Shown: one piece after another, positions 1 through 7,014 of the stretch
How the letters are laid out: each line of letters starts with the position of its first letter
Position numbering within the stretch: the first letter of the stretch is position 1
Source of the DNA: Dokdonella_A sp966248875
GTDB taxonomy: Bacteria > Pseudomonadota > Gammaproteobacteria > Xanthomonadales > Rhodanobacteraceae
Assembly: GCA_966248875.1 (NCBI GenBank)
Contig: CBINBI010000094.1
Location: 1-10,609, forward strand
Reading direction: 5' to 3'
DNA length: 10,609 nt
Translations under genes and position numbers: made by a program
Notes under the pieces: generated by a model
What the model was told of the DNA's origin: nothing
What the model saw: the letters and a program-made list of their open reading frames with translations, nothing else
Database searches by the model: none

Positions 1-817
<817 letters not shown>

Positions 818-850
818 GTCTGGATATCAGGTCTCTGAAGATGCGCGCAG

Positions 851-866
851 GCGGGCGGAAGCCCGC
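851..866 (-). other. Intercistronic hairpin between metH1 and metH2
   Basis: Perfect 6-bp stem GCGGGC/GCCCGC with a 4-base loop (TTCC on the coding strand), starting directly after the metH1 stop codon. No run of T follows it, so it does not look like an ordinary intrinsic terminator. It may protect the upstream mRNA 3' end or affect initiation at the weak TTG of metH2. In DNA this GC-rich a chance stem of this size is quite possible. Confidence 0.35.
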
Positions 867-1982
867 TCACGCGGCGCGGAGGTTGCCGGCAGCCGAAGGC
901 AGCGCACGCGGCGGCACGCCGCGCACGGCATCGGCGATCGCCGCGATGTGCGCCGGCGTCGTGCCGCAGCAGCCGCCGACCAGATTGACGAGTCCGGCCC
1001 GCGCGAACTCGGCGACGATGGCGGCCATGTGCTCCGGCGTCTCGTCGTATTCGCCGAATGCGTTCGGCAGGCCCGCGTTCGGGTGCGTGCTGACGTGACA
1101 GTCGGCGACGCTCGCGAGCACGTCGACGTACTGGCGCAGCTCGGCCGCGCCGAGCGCGCAGTTGAGACCGATCGAAAGCGGCCGCGCGTGGCGCATCGAT
1201 GCGTAGAACGCCTCGGCGGTCTGGCCGGACAGCGTGCGCCCCGAGAGGTCGGTAATCGTCCCGGAAATCATCACCGGCAGCCGCGCGCCGCGCGCGTCGA
1301 ACAGCTCGTCGATCGCGTACAGCGCGGCTTTCGCGTTCAGCGTGTCGAAGATCGTCTCGACCATGATCGTGTCGGCGCCGCCGTCCACCAGACCTTCGGC
1401 CGCCTCGCGGTACGCCGCGCGCAACTCGTCGAAGCTCGTGTTGCGGAAACCGGGATCGTTGACGTCCGGGCTGATCGATGCGGTGCGGCTGGTCGGGCCG
1501 AGCACGCCGATGACGAAGCGCGGGCGAGGGCGTCCGCCTTCCGCGATTGCCTTCGCCTCGGCGGCGTCGCAGGCTGCGCGCGCGAGGCGCGCGCCTTCGC
1601 GGTTGAGCTCGTAGACGAGATGCTCGAGCCGGTAATCGGCCTGGCTGATGCGGGTCGCATTGAACGTGTTCGTCTCGACCAGGTCCGCTCCGGCATCGAG
1701 ATACGCTGCATGGATCGCCGTGATCACGTCCGGCCGCGTCAGGGTGAGGAGATCGTTGTTGCCTTTGAGATCGACGCCGGGGCGAGCCGCCGCGTCACGC
1801 TCCGGCTCGTGCTCGCGGTCGAAACCGTCGGCAAAACGCTCGCCGCGGTAGTCGGCTTCACCGAGCCGGCAGCTCTGCACCATCGTGCCCATCGCGCCGT
1901 CGATGACAAGGATGCGTCGGGACAGTTCGCCGAGCAGCGCCCGTGCGCGCTCGGGCCGGAGCCATGGAAGTTCGTGATTCAT
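867..1982 (-). CDS. metH: Methionine synthase, first half (homocysteine S-methyltransferase domain)
   Basis: A 371-residue stand-alone homocysteine-binding domain of cobalamin-dependent methionine synthase (Pfam S-methyl_trans type). It binds homocysteine thiolate through zinc. The glycine-rich opening DGAMGTMVQ is at about residues 28-36, DLKGNND at 71-77, GADLVETNTFNAT at 98-110 and LGPTSRTASISPDVNDP at 161-177. The three zinc cysteines are present: C275 in GLNCALG and C338/C339 in GGCCGTTP. The ATG at 1980-1982 has a good GAGGA site 4 bases upstream and overlaps the regulator's TGA as ATGA, so the two are translationally coupled. In E. coli this domain and the next gene's product form a single polypeptide; here they are separate consecutive genes, an arrangement known in some Xanthomonadales and Burkholderiales. 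Relative to E. coli MetH as remembered, about 15 extra residues sit at about 53-70. Confidence 0.96.
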   Translation of the reverse strand: MNHELPWLRPERARALLGELSRRILVIDGAMGTMVQSCRLGEADYRGERFADGFDREHEPERDAAARPGVDLKGNNDLLTLTRPDVITAIHAAYLDAGADLVETNTFNATRISQADYRLEHLVYELNREGARLARAACDAAEAKAIAEGGRPRPRFVIGVLGPTSRTASISPDVNDPGFRNTSFDELRAAYREAAEGLVDGGADTIMVETIFDTLNAKAALYAIDELFDARGARLPVMISGTITDLSGRTLSGQTAEAFYASMRHARPLSIGLNCALGAAELRQYVDVLASVADCHVSTHPNAGLPNAFGEYDETPEHMAAIVAEFARAGLVNLVGGCCGTTPAHIAAIADAVRGVPPRALPSAAGNLRAA

Positions 1983-2908
1983 GGTTTCCTCGCCAGCAGG
2001 CTCAGGACTTCGAAATGCGGCGGGCGGCGCTCGCGCGTCAGCCGCTCGCAGGCGATGACGTCGAGCTTCGCGGCGCGCGCCATGTCGCGCAGCTCCTCGG
2101 GCCTGAAGCCGAGATTGCGGTGATCGAACGGCTCGACCGCCGTGCGGTGCGCGTGCCGGGCCAGCGTCATCGCCAGCAGCCGTCCCCCCTTGCGCAGCAC
2201 GCGCGCGGCCTCCGCGATCACGAGCGGCGGCTTTTCGCTGTAGGTCAGCGCGTGCAGCAGCAGCACGAGATCGAAGCTGCGCGCCGGAAATCCGAGCGCG
2301 TGCATGTCGCCCGTGTGCACTTCGACATTGGCGAATGCCTTCAGCCGCTCGCGCGCGGCCGCGACGACACGCTCGCTCGCGTCCACGCAGACGACCCGGC
2401 GCGCGCGCGGCGCGAGCAGCTCGGCGAGCACGCCGTCGCCCGAGGCGATGTCGAGCACGTCGCCCGTCTCGACCAGCTGCAGCATGCCGCGCGCCAGCGC
2501 TTCCCAGGTGCGGCCGGGCGAGTAGTGGCGTTCCATGTCGCCGGCGACCGTGTCGGCCCAGCCTTCCGCGCGCGCGCGCTTGGCGAGCACGGTCGGCAGG
2601 CGCGCTTCGTCGTCGCGCAGCAGCGCGTCGTCGACGCTTTCCTTGAGCGCGATGAGCAGCGCGTTCTCGCGCGGATCGATCTCGGTGTTGTAGCGATAGT
2701 ACGAGGACACGCCGGCGCGCCGGTCGCGCACCAGCCCGGCGTCCTTGAGCTTGGCGAGGTGCGTGGACACGCGCGGCTGCGCGAGGCGGAGCACCGCCGA
2801 AAGCTCGGCGACCGTCAGCTCCTCGCGCTCGAGCAGCGCCAGCAGGCGCACGCGCGTCGGATCGGAGAGCAGGCGCAGCAGGCTCGACGTGGCGGCGAGA
2901 TCGAGCAT
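1979..2908 (-). CDS. sahR: SahR-like ArsR-family regulator with C-terminal SAM-methyltransferase domain
   Basis: A 309-residue two-domain protein. The N-terminal winged helix is ArsR-type: DPTRVRLLALLE (16-27), then LTVAELSAVLRLAQPRVSTHLAKL (31-54) and a wing around 60-72. The ELCVCD metal-binding motif of metal-sensing ArsR proteins is absent. From about residue 128 (YSPGRTWEALARG) a class I methyltransferase fold follows, with VLDIASGDG at 151-159, the acidic ribose-binding position in VCVDAS near 176, and GDMHALGFPARSFDLVLLLHAL at 200-221. This architecture upstream of metH matches SahR, a regulator described in Proteobacteria that senses S-adenosylhomocysteine and controls methionine-cycle genes. 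The methyltransferase domain is thought to act as the effector sensor. The ATG at 2906-2908 is preceded in frame by TAG and has no Shine-Dalgarno sequence, so the mRNA may be leaderless. It probably autoregulates through the repeat at 2927-2944. The SahR name is inferred from architecture and context. Confidence 0.88.
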   Translation of the reverse strand: MLDLAATSSLLRLLSDPTRVRLLALLEREELTVAELSAVLRLAQPRVSTHLAKLKDAGLVRDRRAGVSSYYRYNTEIDPRENALLIALKESVDDALLRDDEARLPTVLAKRARAEGWADTVAGDMERHYSPGRTWEALARGMLQLVETGDVLDIASGDGVLAELLAPRARRVVCVDASERVVAAARERLKAFANVEVHTGDMHALGFPARSFDLVLLLHALTYSEKPPLVIAEAARVLRKGGRLLAMTLARHAHRTAVEPFDHRNLGFRPEELRDMARAAKLDVIACERLTRERRPPHFEVLSLLARKP

Positions 2909-2916
2909 CGGCTATT

Positions 2917-2922
2917 ATTATC
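2917..2922 (-). promoter_or_regulatory. Candidate -10 element for the sahR-metH operon
   Basis: GATAAT on the minus strand lies 8 bases before the sahR ATG. Transcription would then start within a base or two of the ATG, which fits the absence of a ribosome binding site. The -35 position (about 2940-2945, GTATCT) is a poor match and overlaps the candidate operator. The placement is an inference. Confidence 0.4.
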
Positions 2923-2946
2923 GCTTTATCTTGATCGAAAGATACT
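2918..2946 (+). promoter_or_regulatory. Candidate divergent promoter for the hydrolase gene
   Basis: On the plus strand GATACT (2941-2946) resembles a -10 element, with TTATCG 17 bases upstream (2918-2923) as a poor -35. It would give a leader of roughly 34 bases before the TTG at 2987. It overlaps the inverted repeat, so a regulator bound there could affect both directions. Weak consensus. Confidence 0.25.
2927..2944. promoter_or_regulatory. Inverted repeat, likely SahR operator
   Basis: TATCTTGATCGAAAGATA: 6-bp arms TATCTT and AAGATA are exact reverse complements around a 6-base centre. It stands in a short AT-rich island within GC-rich sequence, 18 bases upstream of the sahR start. ArsR-type dimers bind such palindromes and usually repress, so autoregulation of the sahR-metH operon is the natural reading. 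The published SahR consensus could not be checked here. Confidence 0.6.
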
Positions 2947-2986
2947 TGAAGCGTAGCCGTGCGCGCCGCCGAGGTCAACGCCGCCT

Positions 2987-3736
2987 TTGTGCGCGGCGCC
3001 GGCGGACGGCTATGCTGCATACGCGGTGGACGCCGCCGCTCTCGGCAAATACTGGTCGAGCGATGCGCTGCGCGTGCCGTACCGCGCGATCGAAACGCCG
3101 GGCCGGCGCGGCGGCGAGCGTCTGCCGCTGATCGTGTTCCTGCACGGCGACGGCCAGGACGGTACCGACAACGAATCGCAACTCGCCGGTCACGGCAACG
3201 GCTCGATGGAGCTGATCGATCGCGCGATCGAGGGCGGCGTGCCGCTGGTCTACGTCGCGCCGCAGACGAGCGGCGCGTACTGGCCGCCCGCGCACGTGCA
3301 GGCGGTTGTGCACGACGTGTTCGCGCGCTGGCCCGTCGATCCGCGGCGCGTGGTTCTGACCGGCATTTCCGACGGCGCGACCGGCGTCTGGGATGCGTTG
3401 AAGGCCTGGCCGCGCTGCTTCGCCGCCGGCGTGCCGATGTCCGGCATGACCAGTTTCGCGGGATTCGCGGCCATCCGCGACGTGCCCGAGTGGATCTTCC
3501 ACGGCGGCAAGGACAACGACACCGACCTCGAAACCGGCCGCGGTGGGGCGATGGTCGGCTCGCGCGCGGTCGTGCGCGCGTTGCACGAGCTCGGCGCGAA
3601 TCCGCGCTGTACCGAGTATCCGGACGGCATGCACGTGACCTGGCACCGCGCCTACGCCGAGCCGGCGCTGCTGCCGTGGATGCTGGCTCAGCGCGTGCGC
3701 GGAGCGCCGTGCAGCTTCGCCCAGCCTCTGCGCTGA
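2987..3736 (+). CDS. Alpha/beta-hydrolase (putative esterase)
   Basis: A 249-residue protein with the serine-hydrolase layout of the esterase/PHB-depolymerase-like group. The strand and oxyanion motif PLIVFLHGDGQDG is at about 47-59, and the nucleophile elbow GISDG at 126-130 has Ser128 as the likely nucleophile. The likely acid is Asp176 in HGGKDNDTD, and the likely base is His216 in GMHVTWHRAY. The tail PALLPWMLAQR is typical of this family. The substrate cannot be told. The start is uncertain. TTG at 2987 has a GAGG 12 bases upstream, an in-frame stop at 2954-2956 rules out a much longer protein, and GTG at 3026 is an alternative. The first residues (CAAPADGYAAY) look like the end of a secretion signal whose hydrophobic core is missing. 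The gene is divergent from sahR across a 78-base gap that contains the candidate operator. Confidence 0.85.
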   Translation: MCAAPADGYAAYAVDAAALGKYWSSDALRVPYRAIETPGRRGGERLPLIVFLHGDGQDGTDNESQLAGHGNGSMELIDRAIEGGVPLVYVAPQTSGAYWPPAHVQAVVHDVFARWPVDPRRVVLTGISDGATGVWDALKAWPRCFAAGVPMSGMTSFAGFAAIRDVPEWIFHGGKDNDTDLETGRGGAMVGSRAVVRALHELGANPRCTEYPDGMHVTWHRAYAEPALLPWMLAQRVRGAPCSFAQPLR

Positions 3737-3760
3737 AGCACGCGCCTCGCGCGAAACCGG

Positions 3761-3766
3761 TAAAAT
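3761..3766 (+). promoter_or_regulatory. Candidate -10 element for the acyl-CoA dehydrogenase
   Basis: TAAAAT lies in the only AT-rich spot of the 152-base gap between the hydrolase and the acyl-CoA dehydrogenase. No convincing -35 sits at the right distance. If used, the transcript would carry the 80-bp repeat in its leader. Confidence 0.25.
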
Positions 3767-3790
3767 ACGCGGCTTGCAACCCATCTGGCT

Positions 3791-3870
3791 CGTCGTCCCC
3801 GCGAAAGCGGGGACCCAGCGCCTTCGCCGTCTCGAAAAGGCGCGGGGTTCCCGCTTTCGCGGGAACGACG
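3791..3870. repeat. 80-bp double-hairpin repeat (REP/BIME-like), copy A
   Basis: Two inverted arms (3791-3822 and 3839-3870) share the CGTCGTNCCCGCGAAAGCGG core. Each arm is itself a hairpin: TCCCCGC-GAAA-GCGGGGA on the left and TTCCCGC-TTTC-GCGGGAA on the right. The right arm ends 5 bases before the dehydrogenase's ribosome binding site. It closely resembles copy D at 7838-7918 in length, order and orientation. Dispersed palindromes with this core are common in many Proteobacteria; some are mobilised by RAYT transposases, none of which is present here. Confidence 0.85.
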
Positions 3871-3876
3871 GGAATT

Positions 3877-3881
3877 AGGAG
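3877..3881 (+). promoter_or_regulatory. Ribosome binding site of the acyl-CoA dehydrogenase
   Basis: AGGAG 7 bases before the ATG at 3889 fixes the start, which otherwise sits in a frame that stays open far upstream through non-coding sequence. Confidence 0.8.
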
Positions 3882-3888
3882 CCTCGCC

Positions 3889-5010
3889 ATGGATTTCCGC
3901 TACACCGAAGATCAGCTTTCGATCCAGTCGATCGCGCGCGATTTCGCGCAGAAGCGCATCGCGCCGGTGGCGGCCGAGTTCGACCGGTCCGGCGAGTTCC
4001 CGCTCGACAACATCCGCGAGATGGGCCAGCTCGGGCTCATGGGCATCGAGGTGCCGCACGAGTACGGCGGCGCCGGGCTCGATCCGGTGGCGTACGTGCT
4101 GGCGATGATCGAGATCGCCGCCGCCGACTGCGCGCACTCGACCATCATGTCGGTCAACAACTCGCTGTACTGCAACGGCATCCTGAAGTACGGCACCGAG
4201 GAGCAGAAGCAGAAATACGTGCGCGCCGTGGCGTCCGGCGAAGCGATCGGCGCCTATGCGCTTACCGAGCCGCAGTCCGGCTCGGATGCCTCGGCGATGC
4301 ACACGCGCGCGACGAGAAACGAGAACGGCGACTGGGTCATCAACGGCAAGAAGAGCTGGATCACGTCCGGGCCCGTCGCGAAATACATCGTGCTGTTCGC
4401 GATCACCACGCCCGGCATCGGCGCGAAGGGCGTGTCGGCGTTCCTGATCGACACCGCGCGGCCGGGTTTCCACGCGGGCAAGACCGAGCCGAAGCTCGGC
4501 ATCCGCGCGTCCGCGACCTGCGAGATCGAGTTCACCGACTACGTGTGCCCGAAGGAAGACATGCTCGGCCCCGAGGGCAAGGGCTTCGCGATCGCGATGG
4601 GCGTGCTCGACGCGGGCCGCATCGGCATCGCCTCGCAGGCGGTCGGTCTCGCGCGGGCGGCCTACGAGGCCAGCCTCGCCTGGGTGCGCGAGCGCAAGGC
4701 GTTCGGGCATCCGATCGGCTCGTTCCAGATGATCCAGGCCAAGATCGCCGACATGAAATGCCGTCTCGACGCGGCGACGCTCCTGACGCTGCGCGCGGCA
4801 TTCCTGAAGGGCGAGGCCGAGAAGAACGGCGGACGCTTCAGCACCGAGGCTTCGATCGCCAAGCTCTATGCCTCGGAAACGGCGATGTTCGTCACGCACC
4901 AGGCGGTGCAGATCCATGGCGGCATGGGCTACTCGAAGGAGATGCCGCTCGAGCGGTTCTTCCGCGACGCGAAGATCACCGAGATCTACGAGGGATCCAG
5001 CGCCTGGTGA
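3889..5010 (+). CDS. Acyl-CoA dehydrogenase, frameshifted at the C-terminus
   Basis: A FAD-dependent acyl-CoA dehydrogenase of the short/branched-chain type. It forms the 2,3-double bond in acyl-CoA and passes electrons to ETF during fatty-acid or branched-chain amino-acid breakdown. The 373-residue reading has the usual three domains: an N-terminal helical part, a middle sheet domain with YALTEPQSGSD (123-133) and WITSG (157-161), and a C-terminal helical part with VRERKAFGHPIGSFQ (266-280) and QIHGGMGYSKEMPLERFFRD (341-360). The predicted catalytic base is Glu368 in ITEIYEG. The protein then ends abruptly as GSSAW. The missing tail SEIQRLVIARNETGVR is intact in another frame up to a TGA at 5037-5039. 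Restoring 10 bases gives a 386-residue protein of normal family length. The current product keeps the catalytic Glu but lacks the conserved SEIQR segment after it, so it is probably inactive unless the shift is a sequencing error. The ATG at 3889 has a strong AGGAG. Confidence 0.93.
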   Translation: MDFRYTEDQLSIQSIARDFAQKRIAPVAAEFDRSGEFPLDNIREMGQLGLMGIEVPHEYGGAGLDPVAYVLAMIEIAAADCAHSTIMSVNNSLYCNGILKYGTEEQKQKYVRAVASGEAIGAYALTEPQSGSDASAMHTRATRNENGDWVINGKKSWITSGPVAKYIVLFAITTPGIGAKGVSAFLIDTARPGFHAGKTEPKLGIRASATCEIEFTDYVCPKEDMLGPEGKGFAIAMGVLDAGRIGIASQAVGLARAAYEASLAWVRERKAFGHPIGSFQMIQAKIADMKCRLDAATLLTLRAAFLKGEAEKNGGRFSTEASIAKLYASETAMFVTHQAVQIHGGMGYSKEMPLERFFRDAKITEIYEGSSAW

Positions 5011-5049
5011 TCGCGCGCAACGAGACCGGCGTGCGCTGACCGCAACGCT

Positions 5050-5130
5050 CGTCGTCCCCGCGAAGGCGGCGAAGACCCGGCGTCTTTCCTCCGCGCCTTC
5101 CGTCATTCCGGCGAAAGCGCGTCCATTTGG
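5050..5130. repeat. Degenerate repeat arms, copy B
   Basis: The 138-base gap between the convergent dehydrogenase and lyase genes holds two eroded arms in direct orientation. One starts at 5050 (CGTCGTCCCCGCGAAGGCGG) and one at 5101 (CGTCATTCCGGCGAAAGC). The stems are mismatched, so this is likely a remnant. No clear intrinsic terminator with a T run was seen here for either gene. Confidence 0.6.
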
Positions 5131-5177
5131 TCGGTTCGTTGACGACGGAGTGGATTGCGCAGCCGCTGGTGCGCGCC

Positions 5178-6896
5178 TCAATCGAATCCGTCCGCGAAAA
5201 TCCCGTCGCCCGTCGCCGCCCTGGAGCTCAGCACGACGACGTACTCCCCGCTGCCGCCCGAAACGTCGATGCGCCAGCCCGAATTGAAATCGCCGTCGAC
5301 GCTCGTCCAGTCGATCGCCTGCAGCGTCGCGTTCGACGGCGAGATCACCTGCACGAGGAGATCGCCCGCGACCGCCGTCGCGCCGTCGATCGTGGGCTGC
5401 ACCGGCACGTTGATCTGGAAGGTCGTGTCGGTGTCGTTCGCGGTGACGTAGGCGTCGTGCACGGTCAGCGAGCCACCGCCGAAATCGATCGTGCGCGTCC
5501 ATGACGTGACTGCGCCGCTGCCCGCATAGGCCGGCGACAGATCGGCGACGGCGTGCACGGCTCCGCCGGCACCGGGCATGACCGTCATCGCCGAGACACT
5601 GCCGTACCGCTGCGGCACGACATGCCCGTCCTGCTCGAAGCGCAGCACGTTGTGCACTTCGGTGCCCTGCTGGATGCCGCTGTGCGACCAGATGTTCTCG
5701 GTGACCGCGAGCCAGCCGTCGCGGTAGAGGGTGAAGGAGCCCTGGTCCTGGTGCGCGTGGCTTTGCACGTAGGGGCCGGCATCGAACTCGAGCCAGAGCG
5801 CGTGGGCGTCCCAGCCCGTCCGCGCGAAGAGGTGGCCCGTCGCGGTGAAATGGCGCACGAGCTCCGCCGGCGGCGATCCGCCCGGCCCGGCCGGCAGCAG
5901 ATCCTCGCGCAGGTTGAACCCGCTCTGCATCTCGGGCACGGAGATCGAATGCAGCCACCACGACGCACGGTTCGCGGCGGACGGGTCCGACGTGAGCCGA
6001 TGCGCCTCGAGCATCAGCGCACGGTGATAGTCGTACATGACCGGCTCGGAGACGCGCGCCTGGTCGCCGATCGCGGCCGTGCGGTCGAGCGTCGGCACCG
6101 TCGCGTGAATCCACCAGGCGATGCTGTCGGTCAGATGCCCGTTCGCGTTCGCGAGATCGACCCCGGTCGAATCGCGCCAGATACGGTAGAGCTGGAACAA
6201 CCGCTTGTGCGAGAGGCCGTAGCCGGTGCCTTCCTGGCTGCCGCCGTCGATCGCCGCGAAGTACGCCGTCAGCTCCGGAATCTTGACGGTATCGAGAAAA
6301 TCGAGCCACGGCGCGCTGTCGTCGGCGAGCGACCAGAGCATCGTCGCCTCGAGGAAGCTGTAGAAATAGTTGTTCGCGGGATCGTCGATCGACCAGCCCG
6401 ACCACGGAAACGGCTGGCCGCCCCAGCTCGCATCGGCGGGGTTCCAGACGTTGAACACGGCCTGCCCGGCGTACGCCGCCCAGCGCGTGCGCTGCGAGGA
6501 CGTGACGAACGCTGCGCACCAGTCGTAGGTGAGGGCGAGATCGCCGATCATGTCGCCGACGTAGAGATACGAGTCCCCGGCCACCTCGGGCGCGTGGCCG
6601 CCCGCGATCGCGGCTTCGGCGGCGGCGACCTGGTCCTCGACCATCTGCACGGCGAGCGTCGCGTACGGCGCTTCGCCGGTGATGCGGTACATGTACGCGG
6701 CGTCGGTCGCGGAGAATCCGTAATCAGGATGGCCGTCGACGGCCTCGTCGACCCAGTCGCGGAAACGCTGGAATGCTGTCGACTGCTGATCGACGTAGGA
6801 AAGATCGATCGTGATCGCGGCGCCGCACGGTGTCGCCGCGAGCGCCAGCGCCGCCGTCAGCACGACGCGGCAGGATGCAAGGATGCGTCGCATCAT
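5178..6896 (-). CDS. Secreted heparinase II/III-family polysaccharide lyase
   Basis: A 572-residue protein with a signal peptide: MMRR, a hydrophobic core of about residues 7-22, and likely cleavage near CGA-A at about 26-28. It resembles heparinase II/III and alginate-lyase proteins, which cleave uronate-containing polysaccharides by beta-elimination. An N-terminal alpha/alpha-toroid carries NNYFYSF (175-181) and GSQEGTGYG (219-227), whose Tyr226 is the candidate catalytic Tyr. The beta-sheet domain carries FARTGWD (357-363) and SHAHQDQGSF (379-388) with candidate catalytic and metal-site His residues. These assignments come from motif resemblance only, and the substrate is unknown. The C-terminus ends GDGIFADGFD, a tail seen on many exported Xanthomonadales proteins as I recall. 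The ATG at 6894-6896 was chosen over an upstream in-frame start at 6962 because GGGAGAA precedes it by 4 bases and the signal peptide starts there. It converges with the acyl-CoA dehydrogenase. Confidence 0.88.
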   Translation of the reverse strand: MMRRILASCRVVLTAALALAATPCGAAITIDLSYVDQQSTAFQRFRDWVDEAVDGHPDYGFSATDAAYMYRITGEAPYATLAVQMVEDQVAAAEAAIAGGHAPEVAGDSYLYVGDMIGDLALTYDWCAAFVTSSQRTRWAAYAGQAVFNVWNPADASWGGQPFPWSGWSIDDPANNYFYSFLEATMLWSLADDSAPWLDFLDTVKIPELTAYFAAIDGGSQEGTGYGLSHKRLFQLYRIWRDSTGVDLANANGHLTDSIAWWIHATVPTLDRTAAIGDQARVSEPVMYDYHRALMLEAHRLTSDPSAANRASWWLHSISVPEMQSGFNLREDLLPAGPGGSPPAELVRHFTATGHLFARTGWDAHALWLEFDAGPYVQSHAHQDQGSFTLYRDGWLAVTENIWSHSGIQQGTEVHNVLRFEQDGHVVPQRYGSVSAMTVMPGAGGAVHAVADLSPAYAGSGAVTSWTRTIDFGGGSLTVHDAYVTANDTDTTFQINVPVQPTIDGATAVAGDLLVQVISPSNATLQAIDWTSVDGDFNSGWRIDVSGGSGEYVVVLSSRAATGDGIFADGFD

Positions 6897-6920
6897 GTCG
6901 TTCTCCCTCGGCCCGCAGGC

Positions 6921-6948
6921 ATCGTAAGCCGGAGAACGCCGGGTGAAG
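6921..6948 (-). promoter_or_regulatory. Weak promoter candidate for the lyase gene
   Basis: On the minus strand TACGAT (6921-6926) could be a -10 element, with CTTCAC (6943-6948) 16 bases upstream as a -35. Both match only partly. It lies between repeat copy C and the lyase ribosome binding site. Confidence 0.2.
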
Positions 6949-6964
6949 GGGACCTGCGACACAC

Positions 6965-7003
6965 TCCCCGCGAAGGGCGCTGGCCGCCTGGCGAAAGCGG
7001 GGA
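6965..7003. repeat. Repeat arm split by an insertion, copy C
   Basis: The stem halves TCCCCGC (6965-6971) and GCGGGGA (6997-7003) are those of copy A's left arm, but 25 bases separate them in place of GAAA. Removing 21 bases restores a normal arm followed by TACGAG. It lies in the 118-base gap downstream of the methyltransferase and upstream of the lyase. Confidence 0.55.
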
Positions 7004-7014
7004 TACGAGCGCGC

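Noticed and set aside
851..866. Intrinsic terminator between metH1 and metH2
   Set aside because: The stem is short and no T run follows; the two halves of one enzyme are expected to be co-transcribed.
2909..2986. SAM or SAH riboswitch upstream of the metH operon
   Set aside because: The space before the sahR start is too short and the likely transcription start is at or near the ATG; the DNA palindrome and a dedicated regulator explain control better.
867..3890. Minus-strand open frame of about 1007 codons spanning sahR and metH1
   Set aside because: Only its last 371 codons (metH1) are real. The rest reads through sahR and the antisense of the hydrolase in arginine/alanine-rich shadow sequence.
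3688..6519. Minus-strand open frame of 943 codons
   Set aside because: It lies opposite the acyl-CoA dehydrogenase and overlaps the lyase in a wrong frame. It is extremely rich in Arg, Asp and Ala with no family motif, and is a GC-rich codon shadow.
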